From Ramlibacter montanisoli (GTDB taxonomy: Bacteria > Pseudomonadota > Gammaproteobacteria > Burkholderiales > Burkholderiaceae_C): a DNA stretch of 64,000 bases. The position numbers and the translations under genes were made by a program. Within the stretch, counting starts at the first letter, position 1. The number at the start of each line of letters is the position of its first letter. The notes beneath the pieces were generated by a model, which ran no database searches, was not told the DNA's origin, and worked only from the letters and a program-made list of their open reading frames with translations. Positions 1 through 8,500 of this stretch are shown piece by piece. The DNA is taken from NCBI RefSeq assembly GCF_013087525.1, contig NZ_JABFCS010000001.1, positions 3,782,001 to 3,846,000 of the forward strand, read 5' to 3'.

Positions 1-131
1 GAACTGAAACTCACACATGCTATCTCGGCAACCGGACGACATTTCACGAATGGGGCTACGGTTGTGGCGAGTGCCCGGCGTGTGATCTGCGACGCAAGGG
101 CTACGAGGAATACGTCCGAGGTCCTAAGTAA
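1..131 (+). CDS. queC: QueC, 7-cyano-7-deazaguanine (preQ0) synthase, C-terminal end only
   Basis: Only the last 42 codons are in the window (reading from base 3 to the TAA at 129-131). They hold the zinc-binding signature typical of the QueC C-terminus: an early Cys in THTCYLGN, then [12 protein letters not shown], giving four cysteines in the C...CxxCxxC arrangement. QueC converts 7-carboxy-7-deazaguanine to preQ0 using ammonia and ATP. The stop codon overlaps the ATG of the next gene by one base (TAATG), so the two are translationally coupled. The neighbouring queD/queE genes and the dpd genes indicate that this copy feeds preQ0 to DNA modification rather than, or in addition to, tRNA queuosine. 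The call rests on a short tail but the Cys pattern and context agree. Confidence 0.85.
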   Translation, partial: TETHTCYLGNRTTFHEWGYGCGECPACDLRRKGYEEYVRGPK

Positions 132-1225
132 TGTGCGCCGCACAGCTTTCAGTTGCCACGTCTGGATTCGAGGCCGCCAGGCAGGTGGCGATCCTGCCGG
201 AACGGCACCGCAGCCGTCGACTTCACGGGCACAGCTTCGCCGCCACGGTATTCGCCGAGATGGCAAACGGAGCAGTGAGTTTTCCCGGTGCTGAAGTGGG
301 TACTCTCTCGGAGCGACTCGAGGCGTGCATCGCGCCACTGAATTACGCATTCCTCAACGACCACCTAGAGATGCCCACGGACGAAAACCTGGCCCGGTGG
401 ATCTGGCAGCGTCTCGGTGTTCGTGGCATTGCGCGGGTTGCTCTCCAGAGCACGTCCGGCAGTGGCGTGGACCTCGACCGCGGCCGTGCGGCGCACGTGT
501 GGCGGCGGTACCGGTTTCAGGCGGCCCATCGCCTTCCCAACGTTGCGGCAGATCATAAATGTGGGCGGATGCACGGGCACGGATTCGAAGTGGTCATCCA
601 CGCCAATCAGGATCTCGGCGCCCGCCACATGAGCATCGACTACGACCACCTCGACGAATTATGGGCGCCGCTGCACTTTGAACTTAACTACCACTCCCTC
701 AATGAAATCGAGGGGCTGCAAAATCCCACCAGCGAGGTGATTGCCGCGTGGATCTGGCGGAAGTTGAAGGTGGGCTTGCCCGAGCTCTCCTGGGTAACCG
801 TGTACGAGACCGCGTCTTGTGGTGCGAACTTCGATGGCCGGGAATACCGGATCTGGAAGGAGTTCAGCTTCGACAGTGCGACCGCGCTGCGGCACGCGCC
901 CCAGGGGAACGCGAGGGGCGGGCTTCATGGTCACACATATCAATTGCGACTGCACATGAAGGCGCCACTTGATGAAGCCATGGGCTGGACGATTGACTTC
1001 GGTGACGTCAAGAAGAACTTCGATCCGATCTTTAAGGCGCTAGACCACCAGCCATTAACCGAAATGGACGGCTTGCGCGACGGCGATACCGGCAGTCTCG
1101 CAGCGTGGATCTTCGCGCAGGCGCGTCCCAAGATTCCCGAGCTCTCCCGCGTCGATCTGTACGAAACTCCGGGCTGTGGGACTCTACTTGCGGAGAGTCT
1201 CGCCGGCCCCTGCATGCCCGTCTGA
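131..1225 (+). CDS. Triple-domain QueD-like 6-pyruvoyl-tetrahydropterin synthase (PTPS) fusion
   Basis: A 364-residue protein made of three tandem QueD/PTPS-like domains (about 1-122, 123-242, 243-364), about three times the usual QueD length. Domain 1 keeps only HGH (32-34); its first zinc His is Arg17, the Cys position is Ser28, and the Asp-His pair is Asn71-Tyr72. Domain 2 has the full zinc/Cys site (AAH at 131-133, Cys144, HGH at 148-150, Glu226), but its Asp-His pair is Asn186-Tyr187. Domain 3 has lost the first His (Thr251) and the Cys (Arg262), but keeps HGH (266-268), Asp305-His306 and Glu345. In PTPS enzymes the Cys and the Asp-His pair come from neighbouring subunits, so domains 2 and 3 may together form one active site. 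This is inference. The gene is coupled to queC; QueE follows after 4 bases. Confidence 0.85.
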   Translation: MCAAQLSVATSGFEAARQVAILPERHRSRRLHGHSFAATVFAEMANGAVSFPGAEVGTLSERLEACIAPLNYAFLNDHLEMPTDENLARWIWQRLGVRGIARVALQSTSGSGVDLDRGRAAHVWRRYRFQAAHRLPNVAADHKCGRMHGHGFEVVIHANQDLGARHMSIDYDHLDELWAPLHFELNYHSLNEIEGLQNPTSEVIAAWIWRKLKVGLPELSWVTVYETASCGANFDGREYRIWKEFSFDSATALRHAPQGNARGGLHGHTYQLRLHMKAPLDEAMGWTIDFGDVKKNFDPIFKALDHQPLTEMDGLRDGDTGSLAAWIFAQARPKIPELSRVDLYETPGCGTLLAESLAGPCMPV

Positions 1226-1229
1226 CACT

Positions 1230-1859
1230 ATGTACTCGGTCAAGGAAATCTTCTACACGCTGCAGGGCGAGGGCTTGCGTGCAGGGCGGCCCGCGGTGTT
1301 CTGCAGGTTTGCCGGATGCAATCTGTGGACTGGGCGCGAGGAGGACCGGCAACGGGCGATTTGCCAGTTCTGCGACACCGACTTCGTCGGCACAGACGGC
1401 AGCGGGGGCGGCAAGTTCCGAACGGCCCTCGAGTTGGCTCGCGCCATAGCCGCCTTCTGGCCAGCCGGAGAGGGCCACCGCTACGTGGTGCTCACTGGCG
1501 GCGAGCCACTGCTGCAAGTTGACACGGCACTTGTAAACGCGCTTCACGCTGAAGCTTTCGAAATCGCCGTCGAAACGAATGGAACCTTGCCGGCTCCTGC
1601 CGGCATCGATTGGATTTGCGTCAGCCCGAAGGCGGGCGCCGCATGGGTGCAGCGAACCGGAGCAGAGTTGAAGTTGGTGTACCCCCAGCGGGGCCTAATG
1701 CCGAACGAGGTCGAGTTAGCAGGATTCGATCACTACTTGTTGCAGCCAATGGATGGACCGGCCGCCGCCGATAACACCCGCCGGGCCATAGAGCACTGTC
1801 AGGCGCATCCGGGCTGGCGGCTTTCAGTCCAAACACACAAGATATTGGAGATTCGCTGA
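1230..1859 (+). CDS. queE: QueE, 7-carboxy-7-deazaguanine synthase (radical SAM)
   Basis: A 209-residue radical-SAM enzyme that rearranges 6-carboxy-tetrahydropterin to 7-carboxy-7-deazaguanine in the preQ0 pathway. The N-terminus (SVKEIFYTLQGEG) is typical of QueE. The cluster-binding cysteines are widely spaced, with C-X14-C-X2-C running from GCNLW to ICQFCDTDF, as in Burkholderia QueE, rather than the classical CX3CX2C. The glycine-rich SAM motif LTGGEPLLQ and the VETNGT strand follow. I chose the ATG at 1230, just after the stop of the QueD fusion; an upstream in-frame start would run into that gene. Its TGA overlaps the ATG of the single-domain QueD (TGATG). No frameshift is seen. Confidence 0.93.
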   Translation: MYSVKEIFYTLQGEGLRAGRPAVFCRFAGCNLWTGREEDRQRAICQFCDTDFVGTDGSGGGKFRTALELARAIAAFWPAGEGHRYVVLTGGEPLLQVDTALVNALHAEAFEIAVETNGTLPAPAGIDWICVSPKAGAAWVQRTGAELKLVYPQRGLMPNEVELAGFDHYLLQPMDGPAAADNTRRAIEHCQAHPGWRLSVQTHKILEIR

Positions 1860-2308
1860 TGGACGCATCGTCTCCTGTGGTGAGCACGCTTTCCACGGCC
1901 CGGGTAGATTCGCGAACAGAGGTTTGCGAACTGTCTCAGCGCTTCTTCTTCGAGGCCGCCCACACGCTGCACCGCTCCATCGAAACCGAAGGAAGTTTGC
2001 GTATCCATGGCCATACCTACGAGGCCGAAGTGACGCTGTGCGGCCGACCGGACCCCCAAACGGGCATGCTGATAGATCTGGGCTACCTGCGCTCCGAGAT
2101 TGCTCGGGTACGGGAGTTGCTGGACCACCGCTTCTTGGACGAGGTGGCCGACTTGGGTCCAGCGACGCTGGAGAATCTGTGCGCCTTCCTTCGCAGACAG
2201 TTGCAGGCCAACCTGCCCTTGCTGTGTTCCGTGATGATTGAGCGTCGCGCCAGCGGCGACAAGTGCGTCCTGCGCTGGCCCGTAGCCTCCAACATCTCAA
2301 TGCAATGA
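1859..2308 (+). CDS. queD: Single-domain QueD paralogue with Ser in place of the catalytic Cys
   Basis: A 149-residue PTPS/QueD-family protein. It has the first zinc His in FEAAH (His35), the HGH pair (50-52), the LDH Asp-His pair (89-90) and the pterin-anchoring Glu128 in MIERR. The residue four before HGH, which is the catalytic Cys in QueD, is Ser46. Normal QueD turns dihydroneopterin triphosphate into 6-carboxy-tetrahydropterin; a Cys-to-Ser change would be expected to impair that, so this subunit may work only together with the triple-domain protein, or may do a different PTPS reaction. The first 20 or so residues extend beyond the usual N-terminus; a later start is possible, but the ATG overlapping the queE stop supports this one. 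The ATGA overlap at its 3' end couples the next gene. Confidence 0.8.
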   Translation: MDASSPVVSTLSTARVDSRTEVCELSQRFFFEAAHTLHRSIETEGSLRIHGHTYEAEVTLCGRPDPQTGMLIDLGYLRSEIARVRELLDHRFLDEVADLGPATLENLCAFLRRQLQANLPLLCSVMIERRASGDKCVLRWPVASNISMQ

Positions 2309-2732
2309 CGTCCTCTCTTGCGCTCTCGTCAATCGGCGATGTGCTCGTGGTGGCCGACCAGTTCTTCGGGATTGCCGACATACTGCATCGGCGACTCAAT
2401 AGCGGCCTGAACGGGGTTGGGCAGATCCAGCCGGCAGCGGACTTGTACGGACTTCTGGTGGAGGAGTACGGGTTGCGGGCACGCGCGCCATTCTGCGCAA
2501 CGACGCCGCGGCGCATGTCGTGGACAACACTACGATAGAGCAGACCAACTTGGTAAATGTGCTGACTCAGGCGGGCGAGGCAATCGCGCGGGCAGACGAG
2601 TTGGCGCAGTTGCGCTGGGTGATTGCCGGCGTGAGCACTTTGTGTGTGGGGATCAGTCCGGGCAAGGGGCGGGTGGTGGATTTTCTAGTGAAGAATATGG
2701 CTGCGGACCTGCAGGGTTTCCGCACGGCCTGA
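2305..2732 (+). CDS. Unknown small protein in the preQ0 operon (one apparent frameshift)
   Basis: I do not recognise this protein. It starts at an ATG that overlaps the stop of the preceding queD (ATGA). The first frame runs to about 2487 and the rest continues in the -1 frame to the TGA at 2730-2732, giving about 142 residues if one base is restored in the GC-rich stretch near 2485-2490. The merged sequence is mixed alpha-helical, without membrane segments, signal peptide or Cys/His cluster. Short recognisable stretches are IGDVLVVADQFF near the start and SPGKGRVVDFLVK near the end. Its position as last gene of the preQ0 operon suggests a role tied to that pathway or to modification, but this is only context. 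It could be a family-specific accessory gene of the island. Confidence 0.55.
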
Positions 2733-2792
2733 TTGCTGGCTGAATCGGGCGAGGCCGGCATCGACTAGCAACTACCTGGGCACTGATAATCG

Positions 2793-5054
2793 TCATGAGG
2801 CCTGGGAAGCTCGCTTCGCCATGAACTGAGCGACCGCGTCCACCATACTGCTCGTACCCGCGCCTTGCGCCATCTCCAGTGGTTGGTCGGGCCGGCTTGC
2901 AGCCTTGATGCAGTAGTAGGCTGCGTGCTTGCTGGTCTTCCAAGCGAAGACGAAGATCGCAGACCGTTGCACCAAGGCCTTCAGTTGCGGAGTGCAGACG
3001 GAGTCCGAATTCAAGCGCACGTCAATGGGCCCGTACGTCGACTGGAGGATTTGCACCGCCCGGCGACCTGCAGCCTCGTCGAGGGTATAGATGCCAATGG
3101 TTCCCACCTCTGCACTCTGGCGGCCTGCGGAGGAGCCGGGTGCCGTGACACGCTGCGGAAGAGCCAGGTCGATCCCGGCCTCTTGTGCCAGCATGAGCAG
3201 CATCGCAATTTCAAGCTCGCCTATCCTGCTGGCAAATTCCTGACCGGCGACCGTCGTGGCGGTTAGCAGGCGCAGTCGGGCCGCTGGTTCGGGACAGGCC
3301 TCCATCGCCAGCACGTCGCAGACGTCCAGCGCCCATCGCATGTGATGTGGGGAGCGCACCTGCTCGAAGACGAGGCCGATGTCCTCAAGGGTTTTTGCAT
3401 ACTCAGGTGCGGTCAGGCCCGCCTGCACCAGATGCTTGAGCACATCACGCACCAGCCTCAAGTCCACATCACTGAACGTGCCTGGCAGCCGCAAGGTCTC
3501 CAACAGCGCGGCATACACAGGCTTGCACTGGGGGCGGGGCTCTGCCCTCGCCACAAACACCTCGTGCCAGAGCGGTGCGATGCGACCGAAGACAGCGGGG
3601 TACTCCAGGGCCAGTTGCTCCAGAAGGTTGGCTGCTTCGGTGCCGAAGTCTTGCTCGCGCAACAGTTCATCGACCTCAGCCACCCGCGCCCATTCCTTCC
3701 AGCGGTCGACATAGGCATCGATGCTCTCGCCGAGGTTAGGATGCCAAGCCATGCGCTGCGCCCAAGTCATCTGGTCGGCAGGGGCGAGTCGGGCGAGTTC
3801 CCGAACGCGCGGCCAGGTTTTCGGACAGCGTGCCTCCACATCGGCCTGAACAGGAGGAGGCGCCGCCTCGATGCGCTCCTTGAGCGCCTGAGCCCGCTGC
3901 AAGTTCCTGGATTCGTCGACGCACCGGATCAGCGCGCGCAGGACGTCGACGCTGTCCGGCAGCGGCCACAGCAGGTCTGTGGCCCGGTCGAACTGCTCGT
4001 GCTCGTAGGCCTGCCAAGCGTCACTGGCAGGGTCCACGGGGGTCTGCAGGTGGGTCACTGCCTGTCGCACTTGCGCCTCCAGCGCACCCCAGGCGCCGCC
4101 TGGCAGTTGCTGCAGGAGTAGATTGACGACTTCCGCCTGGGGCGACGGCTGCAGTAGTTCGAAGAGCACGAACGCCTTGAGGACCGCCGGGCGCTGCGAC
4201 TGCCGACGCGTGCGGAACAGGGGGTAGGCCCGTTCAAGGAGGTTGCCCTTGAACTCCTCCAAGACCCTGTCCAGCGGTGCACCCTGCTCGAACGGGAAGA
4301 CATCCGCCATGTACAGGCCCTCGAGGACGTCCCCGTAAGTTTCCTGCGGCAGATTTAGCTTGGTTAGGGTGCTCAGCAGGCGATGGCCGGCGATACGGTC
4401 CCAGTGCTCGAGTCCTGCAAACAACCGGATTTCGAGGTAGAGGCGGTTTTCCGCGGAGATCCCGAACCGGTCCCTCATTGCGGACAGGGCCAAGTGGGCG
4501 GCCCGCTCGTCGCGCGCCAGCAGCGCGCGGTCGAAGTCGGCACGCAGCGCGTCAAAACTCTTTGGAATGCGCGCCACTATGGCGGGCCGCCGCTCCAGTA
4601 GGTCGCGGTACATGCGCCACTTGTGCAGCAGACGGCCGTCCTGTTCCGGGCCCTGTGTCCACATGACGAAGTGACGCAACCCGCCGCGCCTGAGCAGGGG
4701 CTGTGCATGGCGGTCGGCATCAAACCGGCCGTCCTCGGGCAGGCGGAACCAGGCATAGGTGGGACCGATGAAGGCCTTCAGTTCGGCCTCTAAGGCCCGC
4801 AATTGGCACTCGCTGGCCGCGCAGGCATACCAGACGGTGAAGACGTCGCCCTCAAGCCGTACCGGTAGCAGTAGCGGCCTGTCCACCTGACCCTTAGCGT
4901 GGTGCCACAGCTCGCCTTGCAGTGCCGCCATGGTGGGAGCCAATTCCTCGGGGCAGTCCTGCGGCAAGAGCCGGAACAAGTTGGGCGGCCTGAAGAAGCC
5001 GGCTTGCAGTTCCAGTGCCTGAGTGGCTGCCGCGTCTGTTTCAGGGGTGCTCAT
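2793..5054 (-). CDS. dpdD: DpdD-like protein
   Basis: A 753-residue soluble protein, last gene of the leftward dpd operon. No enzyme motif is obvious. The middle is helical and repeat-like (rich in Leu, Ala, Arg), and the C-terminal 100 residues form an alpha/beta segment (TIGIYTLDEAAGRR, then IFVFAWKTSKHAAYYCI, ending with GAGTSSMVDAV). I assign DpdD from size, that C-terminal pattern and its place with seven other dpd genes. The start at 5054 overlaps the dpdK stop by 14 bases; a longer frame reaches 5111, but that extension reads as dpdK antisense-frame noise. In Dpd systems DpdD is not needed for making the modified base and is grouped with the restriction genes. The exact role is unknown. 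It converges with the preQ0 operon across 60 bases with no clear terminator. Confidence 0.65.
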   Translation of the reverse strand: MSTPETDAAATQALELQAGFFRPPNLFRLLPQDCPEELAPTMAALQGELWHHAKGQVDRPLLLPVRLEGDVFTVWYACAASECQLRALEAELKAFIGPTYAWFRLPEDGRFDADRHAQPLLRRGGLRHFVMWTQGPEQDGRLLHKWRMYRDLLERRPAIVARIPKSFDALRADFDRALLARDERAAHLALSAMRDRFGISAENRLYLEIRLFAGLEHWDRIAGHRLLSTLTKLNLPQETYGDVLEGLYMADVFPFEQGAPLDRVLEEFKGNLLERAYPLFRTRRQSQRPAVLKAFVLFELLQPSPQAEVVNLLLQQLPGGAWGALEAQVRQAVTHLQTPVDPASDAWQAYEHEQFDRATDLLWPLPDSVDVLRALIRCVDESRNLQRAQALKERIEAAPPPVQADVEARCPKTWPRVRELARLAPADQMTWAQRMAWHPNLGESIDAYVDRWKEWARVAEVDELLREQDFGTEAANLLEQLALEYPAVFGRIAPLWHEVFVARAEPRPQCKPVYAALLETLRLPGTFSDVDLRLVRDVLKHLVQAGLTAPEYAKTLEDIGLVFEQVRSPHHMRWALDVCDVLAMEACPEPAARLRLLTATTVAGQEFASRIGELEIAMLLMLAQEAGIDLALPQRVTAPGSSAGRQSAEVGTIGIYTLDEAAGRRAVQILQSTYGPIDVRLNSDSVCTPQLKALVQRSAIFVFAWKTSKHAAYYCIKAASRPDQPLEMAQGAGTSSMVDAVAQFMAKRASQAS

Positions 5055-5564
5055 ACGAATCGAAGTGGGCCCGGGCCTCGCCCACGCTCTCCGGCGCGAA
5101 GCTGATGTCAACGGATTCGTCCAGCAGGCGGATGCCGTTGCGGGTGAAGTTCATGGAGCCACTGACCAGGATCTGGTCTGTCAGGATGCCCTTGGTATGA
5201 AGGTGGCGATGCACCTTCCACAGGCATTGTCCCGAGACACCGGCGTCGGCCAAGGCCTCTTTGAGGCTGGACTCGAAATACCGGTTGTGGTCGTCGGTCC
5301 CAACGTGCAGGTGCAACCGTGCGCCGCGGGTGGCGAGCGAGGCCAGAACCTCCACCAAGTGGATGTCGGTTCTGGGCCATTCCGGGTTCAAGGCCATGAA
5401 ACCCCTTGGCGGTTGTCCAGGATGGGTATGTTGCTAATCCACGGGGCGACGATGAACACGTGCTCGCTGGGCAGTAGCAACTCCTGGGTGAAAACGAAGG
5501 CCAGCGCTTCGTGGACCGCGGACTGCGAGGTGGTGGCGTTCTTGAAGATCTTGCGCACGGGCAT
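5041..5564 (-). CDS. dpdK: DpdK, phospholipase D-like protein (one apparent frameshift)
   Basis: About 174 residues once a base is restored in the GGGG run near 5404. The N-terminal half (VFIVAPWISNIPILDN) leads, after the repaired frame, into FMALNPEW and on to the catalytic PLD motif HTKGILTD (H-x-K-x4-D) followed by GSMNFTRNG. One HKD motif per chain means that a dimer would form the active site, as in small PLD-family nucleases. The ATG overlaps the dpdJ stop by one base (TGATG). DpdK belongs to the proposed restriction part of Dpd systems, where a PLD nuclease accompanies the helicases. The substrate is not shown by the sequence. Confidence 0.8.
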
Positions 5565-8500
5565 CACAGCGTCTCCACCAGTTCCAGCCGCAGCACGATG
5601 GATCCGACCGTCCGAGCCACCGACAGCAGGCGCGGGTAGACATTGAGGTATTCCATCTGCACCGGCTGGGTAGTCAGGGCCTGCATCACCTGGGACAGCA
5701 CCTCCCGATCATGGGGCAGCGCCACGCTGGCGCGGCCGCGTTCCCTCAAGCGTGCGTGGACTTGGCCGAGCCAGTTATCCTCGGCCGCGGGCACGGGTTC
5801 GTCCGGCGGAGTCAACCATCGGCTCAACACCAGACGCTCCGTGACTGCCGGCACCAAGTCGTATCGCTGCTGCAGAGGCAGCGCATTGGCACGCAATGCA
5901 TGGCCGCGGGCCCAGATGACCCCCATGAGCATGCTGAACCGCCAAACCTGCCGCTGCGAAGTCGGCGGCGGTTCCAGCCCCGCACCGGCGAACACCGCGT
6001 CGATTCGCTGGTCTTGGCTAAAGATGGCGCAGATCACGCGGGCGTCGACCTCTACCTCCAGCCGCTCCTCCAGTTGCGTCCAGGTCTCCAAGAGTTGCGC
6101 AAGGATGCGGTCCAGTCCGTCCGGTGTGCCGGGCCGCAGGACCCTGTTGGCGATCGCCGCCACGTACCCGTGGAAGACGCTGTGCCCAGTCTGGACCAGC
6201 TGGAACCGTAGTGCCGCGATTGCCTCCTGCGCCTGCTGCGTGTTCTGGCTGTGACGCACGGCCTGCACCCGTCCCAGGAGATCATGGTCCGGCGTTTCTC
6301 CACCGATGCGCCCGATAAAGTTGCGCAATTGCTGGTCGATCACCTCGAACTCCGACATGCCCAAGGCAGCTTCAACCTGCTGGTAGAAGCCGACCGGGTC
6401 GGTCGCAAGCGTCTCGATGACCTGTTCGATCAGGCCGTTGCCACCCGGATTGATTTCGGTGATCCAGATGCGATGGCCCGGTTCAATCTCGCCACTCTCA
6501 TTGGGGCCGGCGTCCACGTCGACCGCCAGGTCGTCGCCGTCCACCTGGGGACAACTGGTCTGGATCGCCTCTACCAACGCGGCCGCCAAGGTGTGCTTCA
6601 TGACCCGGGTCAGCCAGGCGTCCCATGACGCGTCCACCGGTTCCAACAGGTGCTCGCCGATCGCGCGCAAGCTGGCGATGACATCGGTGCGTGCCAGACC
6701 TCTGCGCAGCTTGTCGCGTAGGCGATCGGGATCCTTGGCCTGGCCGTTTGCCCCGCGGCCTTCGTCGTCATCGTCGCCGCCTTCGTCGTCGGATGGTGCC
6801 GGGGCCTGGAACAGGGTCTCCAAGATGGGCTCCAGCGCCAAGTTTTGGGGGCTCGCGGCGACCCAGTCAAGGGCGGTGCGCAGGTCGTCGCCGTCCTGGG
6901 TGCAACGCTGCATGATGGCCGTGAGGAAGATCTCGGCCATCCAGTGGCGAAGGAAGACGTTTGGCTCCAGAGCCTCGAGGCCTTGGCCGTCTCGCGCCTC
7001 GCAGAAATATCGGGCGGTTCGCAAGCCCCTAAGAGTGGGTGCATGGTCGAGGTCTACCGCCAAGTGCGGACTCAACGGCAGGTCCAGTTCGAACCTGAGT
7101 GCATCGACGTCAATCTCAAAGCCAACGCCACAGGGCCGCCCGCGGTAAGTGAACCGGAAATCGATGCGCTGGTCGACGGTGGACTCCCCGTGCCCGCCGC
7201 GGCCGCAAGAGAGCCCCCAAGCGCAGGCTGGCGATAGACCCCACTGCATAACGTCGCACGCAGGTCGGCGACTGGGCGGCATGGGTATGAGCACGCACCC
7301 CGGAAACGAGGGCGGCGATCCCCACCCTACCGTGCGGCGGGGGAAGGGGTGGCCCTCGCGACGGGCAAAAACCTGAGAACTCCACACGAGACGCGCATTA
7401 GAAGTCGCCTTCACCAGCGGGAAGTTAGGATTGCCGTCGTCGGGCGTCGGCTGGAGTTTGAGAACGCGCGGACGGAAGGCGGGAAGTTGCTCGACCTGCC
7501 GGCCATGCTCGACGTGGAAACCTTGGTGGGGCTCCAGGTCGTACCAATCGCTCACTTCGACATCGAGTGTGGGTTCGAGGTCGCTGTCCTGCACTGCCTG
7601 GAGCAACCTGGCCTCATCCACTCCCAACCACAGCGCATGGTCATAGCGCTTGGAGACCTTGCCCGGCGCCATCTCGCCCAAGGCCTGCTGCACTGGCAGG
7701 TAGGACTCCCGTTCGGCCTGCGGCCGGTCGATGCGGACCTCGGGAAGGCTCAGGTCGCTGAACAGGGTGCCCGGCACGAATTCGGGCAGGGGATGGTTCG
7801 TACGGTAGTCCGTTTGGGGCTGGCCGTTGGCCTCCCAATTGCGTTCGAGGCGCCGTAGCGCGGTGGGCGCGGCCTCCAGCAGCAGCGGGCGAGGATGCTC
7901 CCAGAGCAGGGCATCCACGCTCTGTCGCGGGAGGTCCAGAGCGGCCATCAAGTGCTGGGCCAGGCTTTCGGCATCGTCGGGTCGGGTCAGCAAGGAATGG
8001 AGAAGCCGCTCCATGCGCTTGCGGCGCACGTGGAAGGCAACGCCGCGACGCGCGGCGTGTACGGCCAAGCCGTCTTGCAAGGAACTGACGATCCTCCAGG
8101 CATCGGACTCCAGTTTCCCGAATCGCTCTGGGGTGAGCGGAAAGTCGTTAGTGCGGACCAACCCCATCAACGCCTGTTTCATCGCGGGCGTTAACCGGCG
8201 ATGCGTCTCCGGCGGTCCGGACAGGTCCTGCCAGACCGAGCCCCTTGGCAGACCAGCCTGCATCTGCACGCCCAGGTAGTCCAGCAAGGCGTAGACCGCC
8301 TGCATGCGCTGCACGTAGCGATTACCCATGGGCAGGTCACGCGGGGGCAATTCCGGGTCGAAGAACTGCTCGTAGGCTTGGTAGGCTTGGCGGTCGCGGC
8401 CATAGTCGGATAGGACCATGATGGTCCAGGGACGCATGTGACGCGTACGTCCTGCGCGCCCTTTGCGCTGCAGGAACTGCGCCATGTCCCGCGGGGCCTT

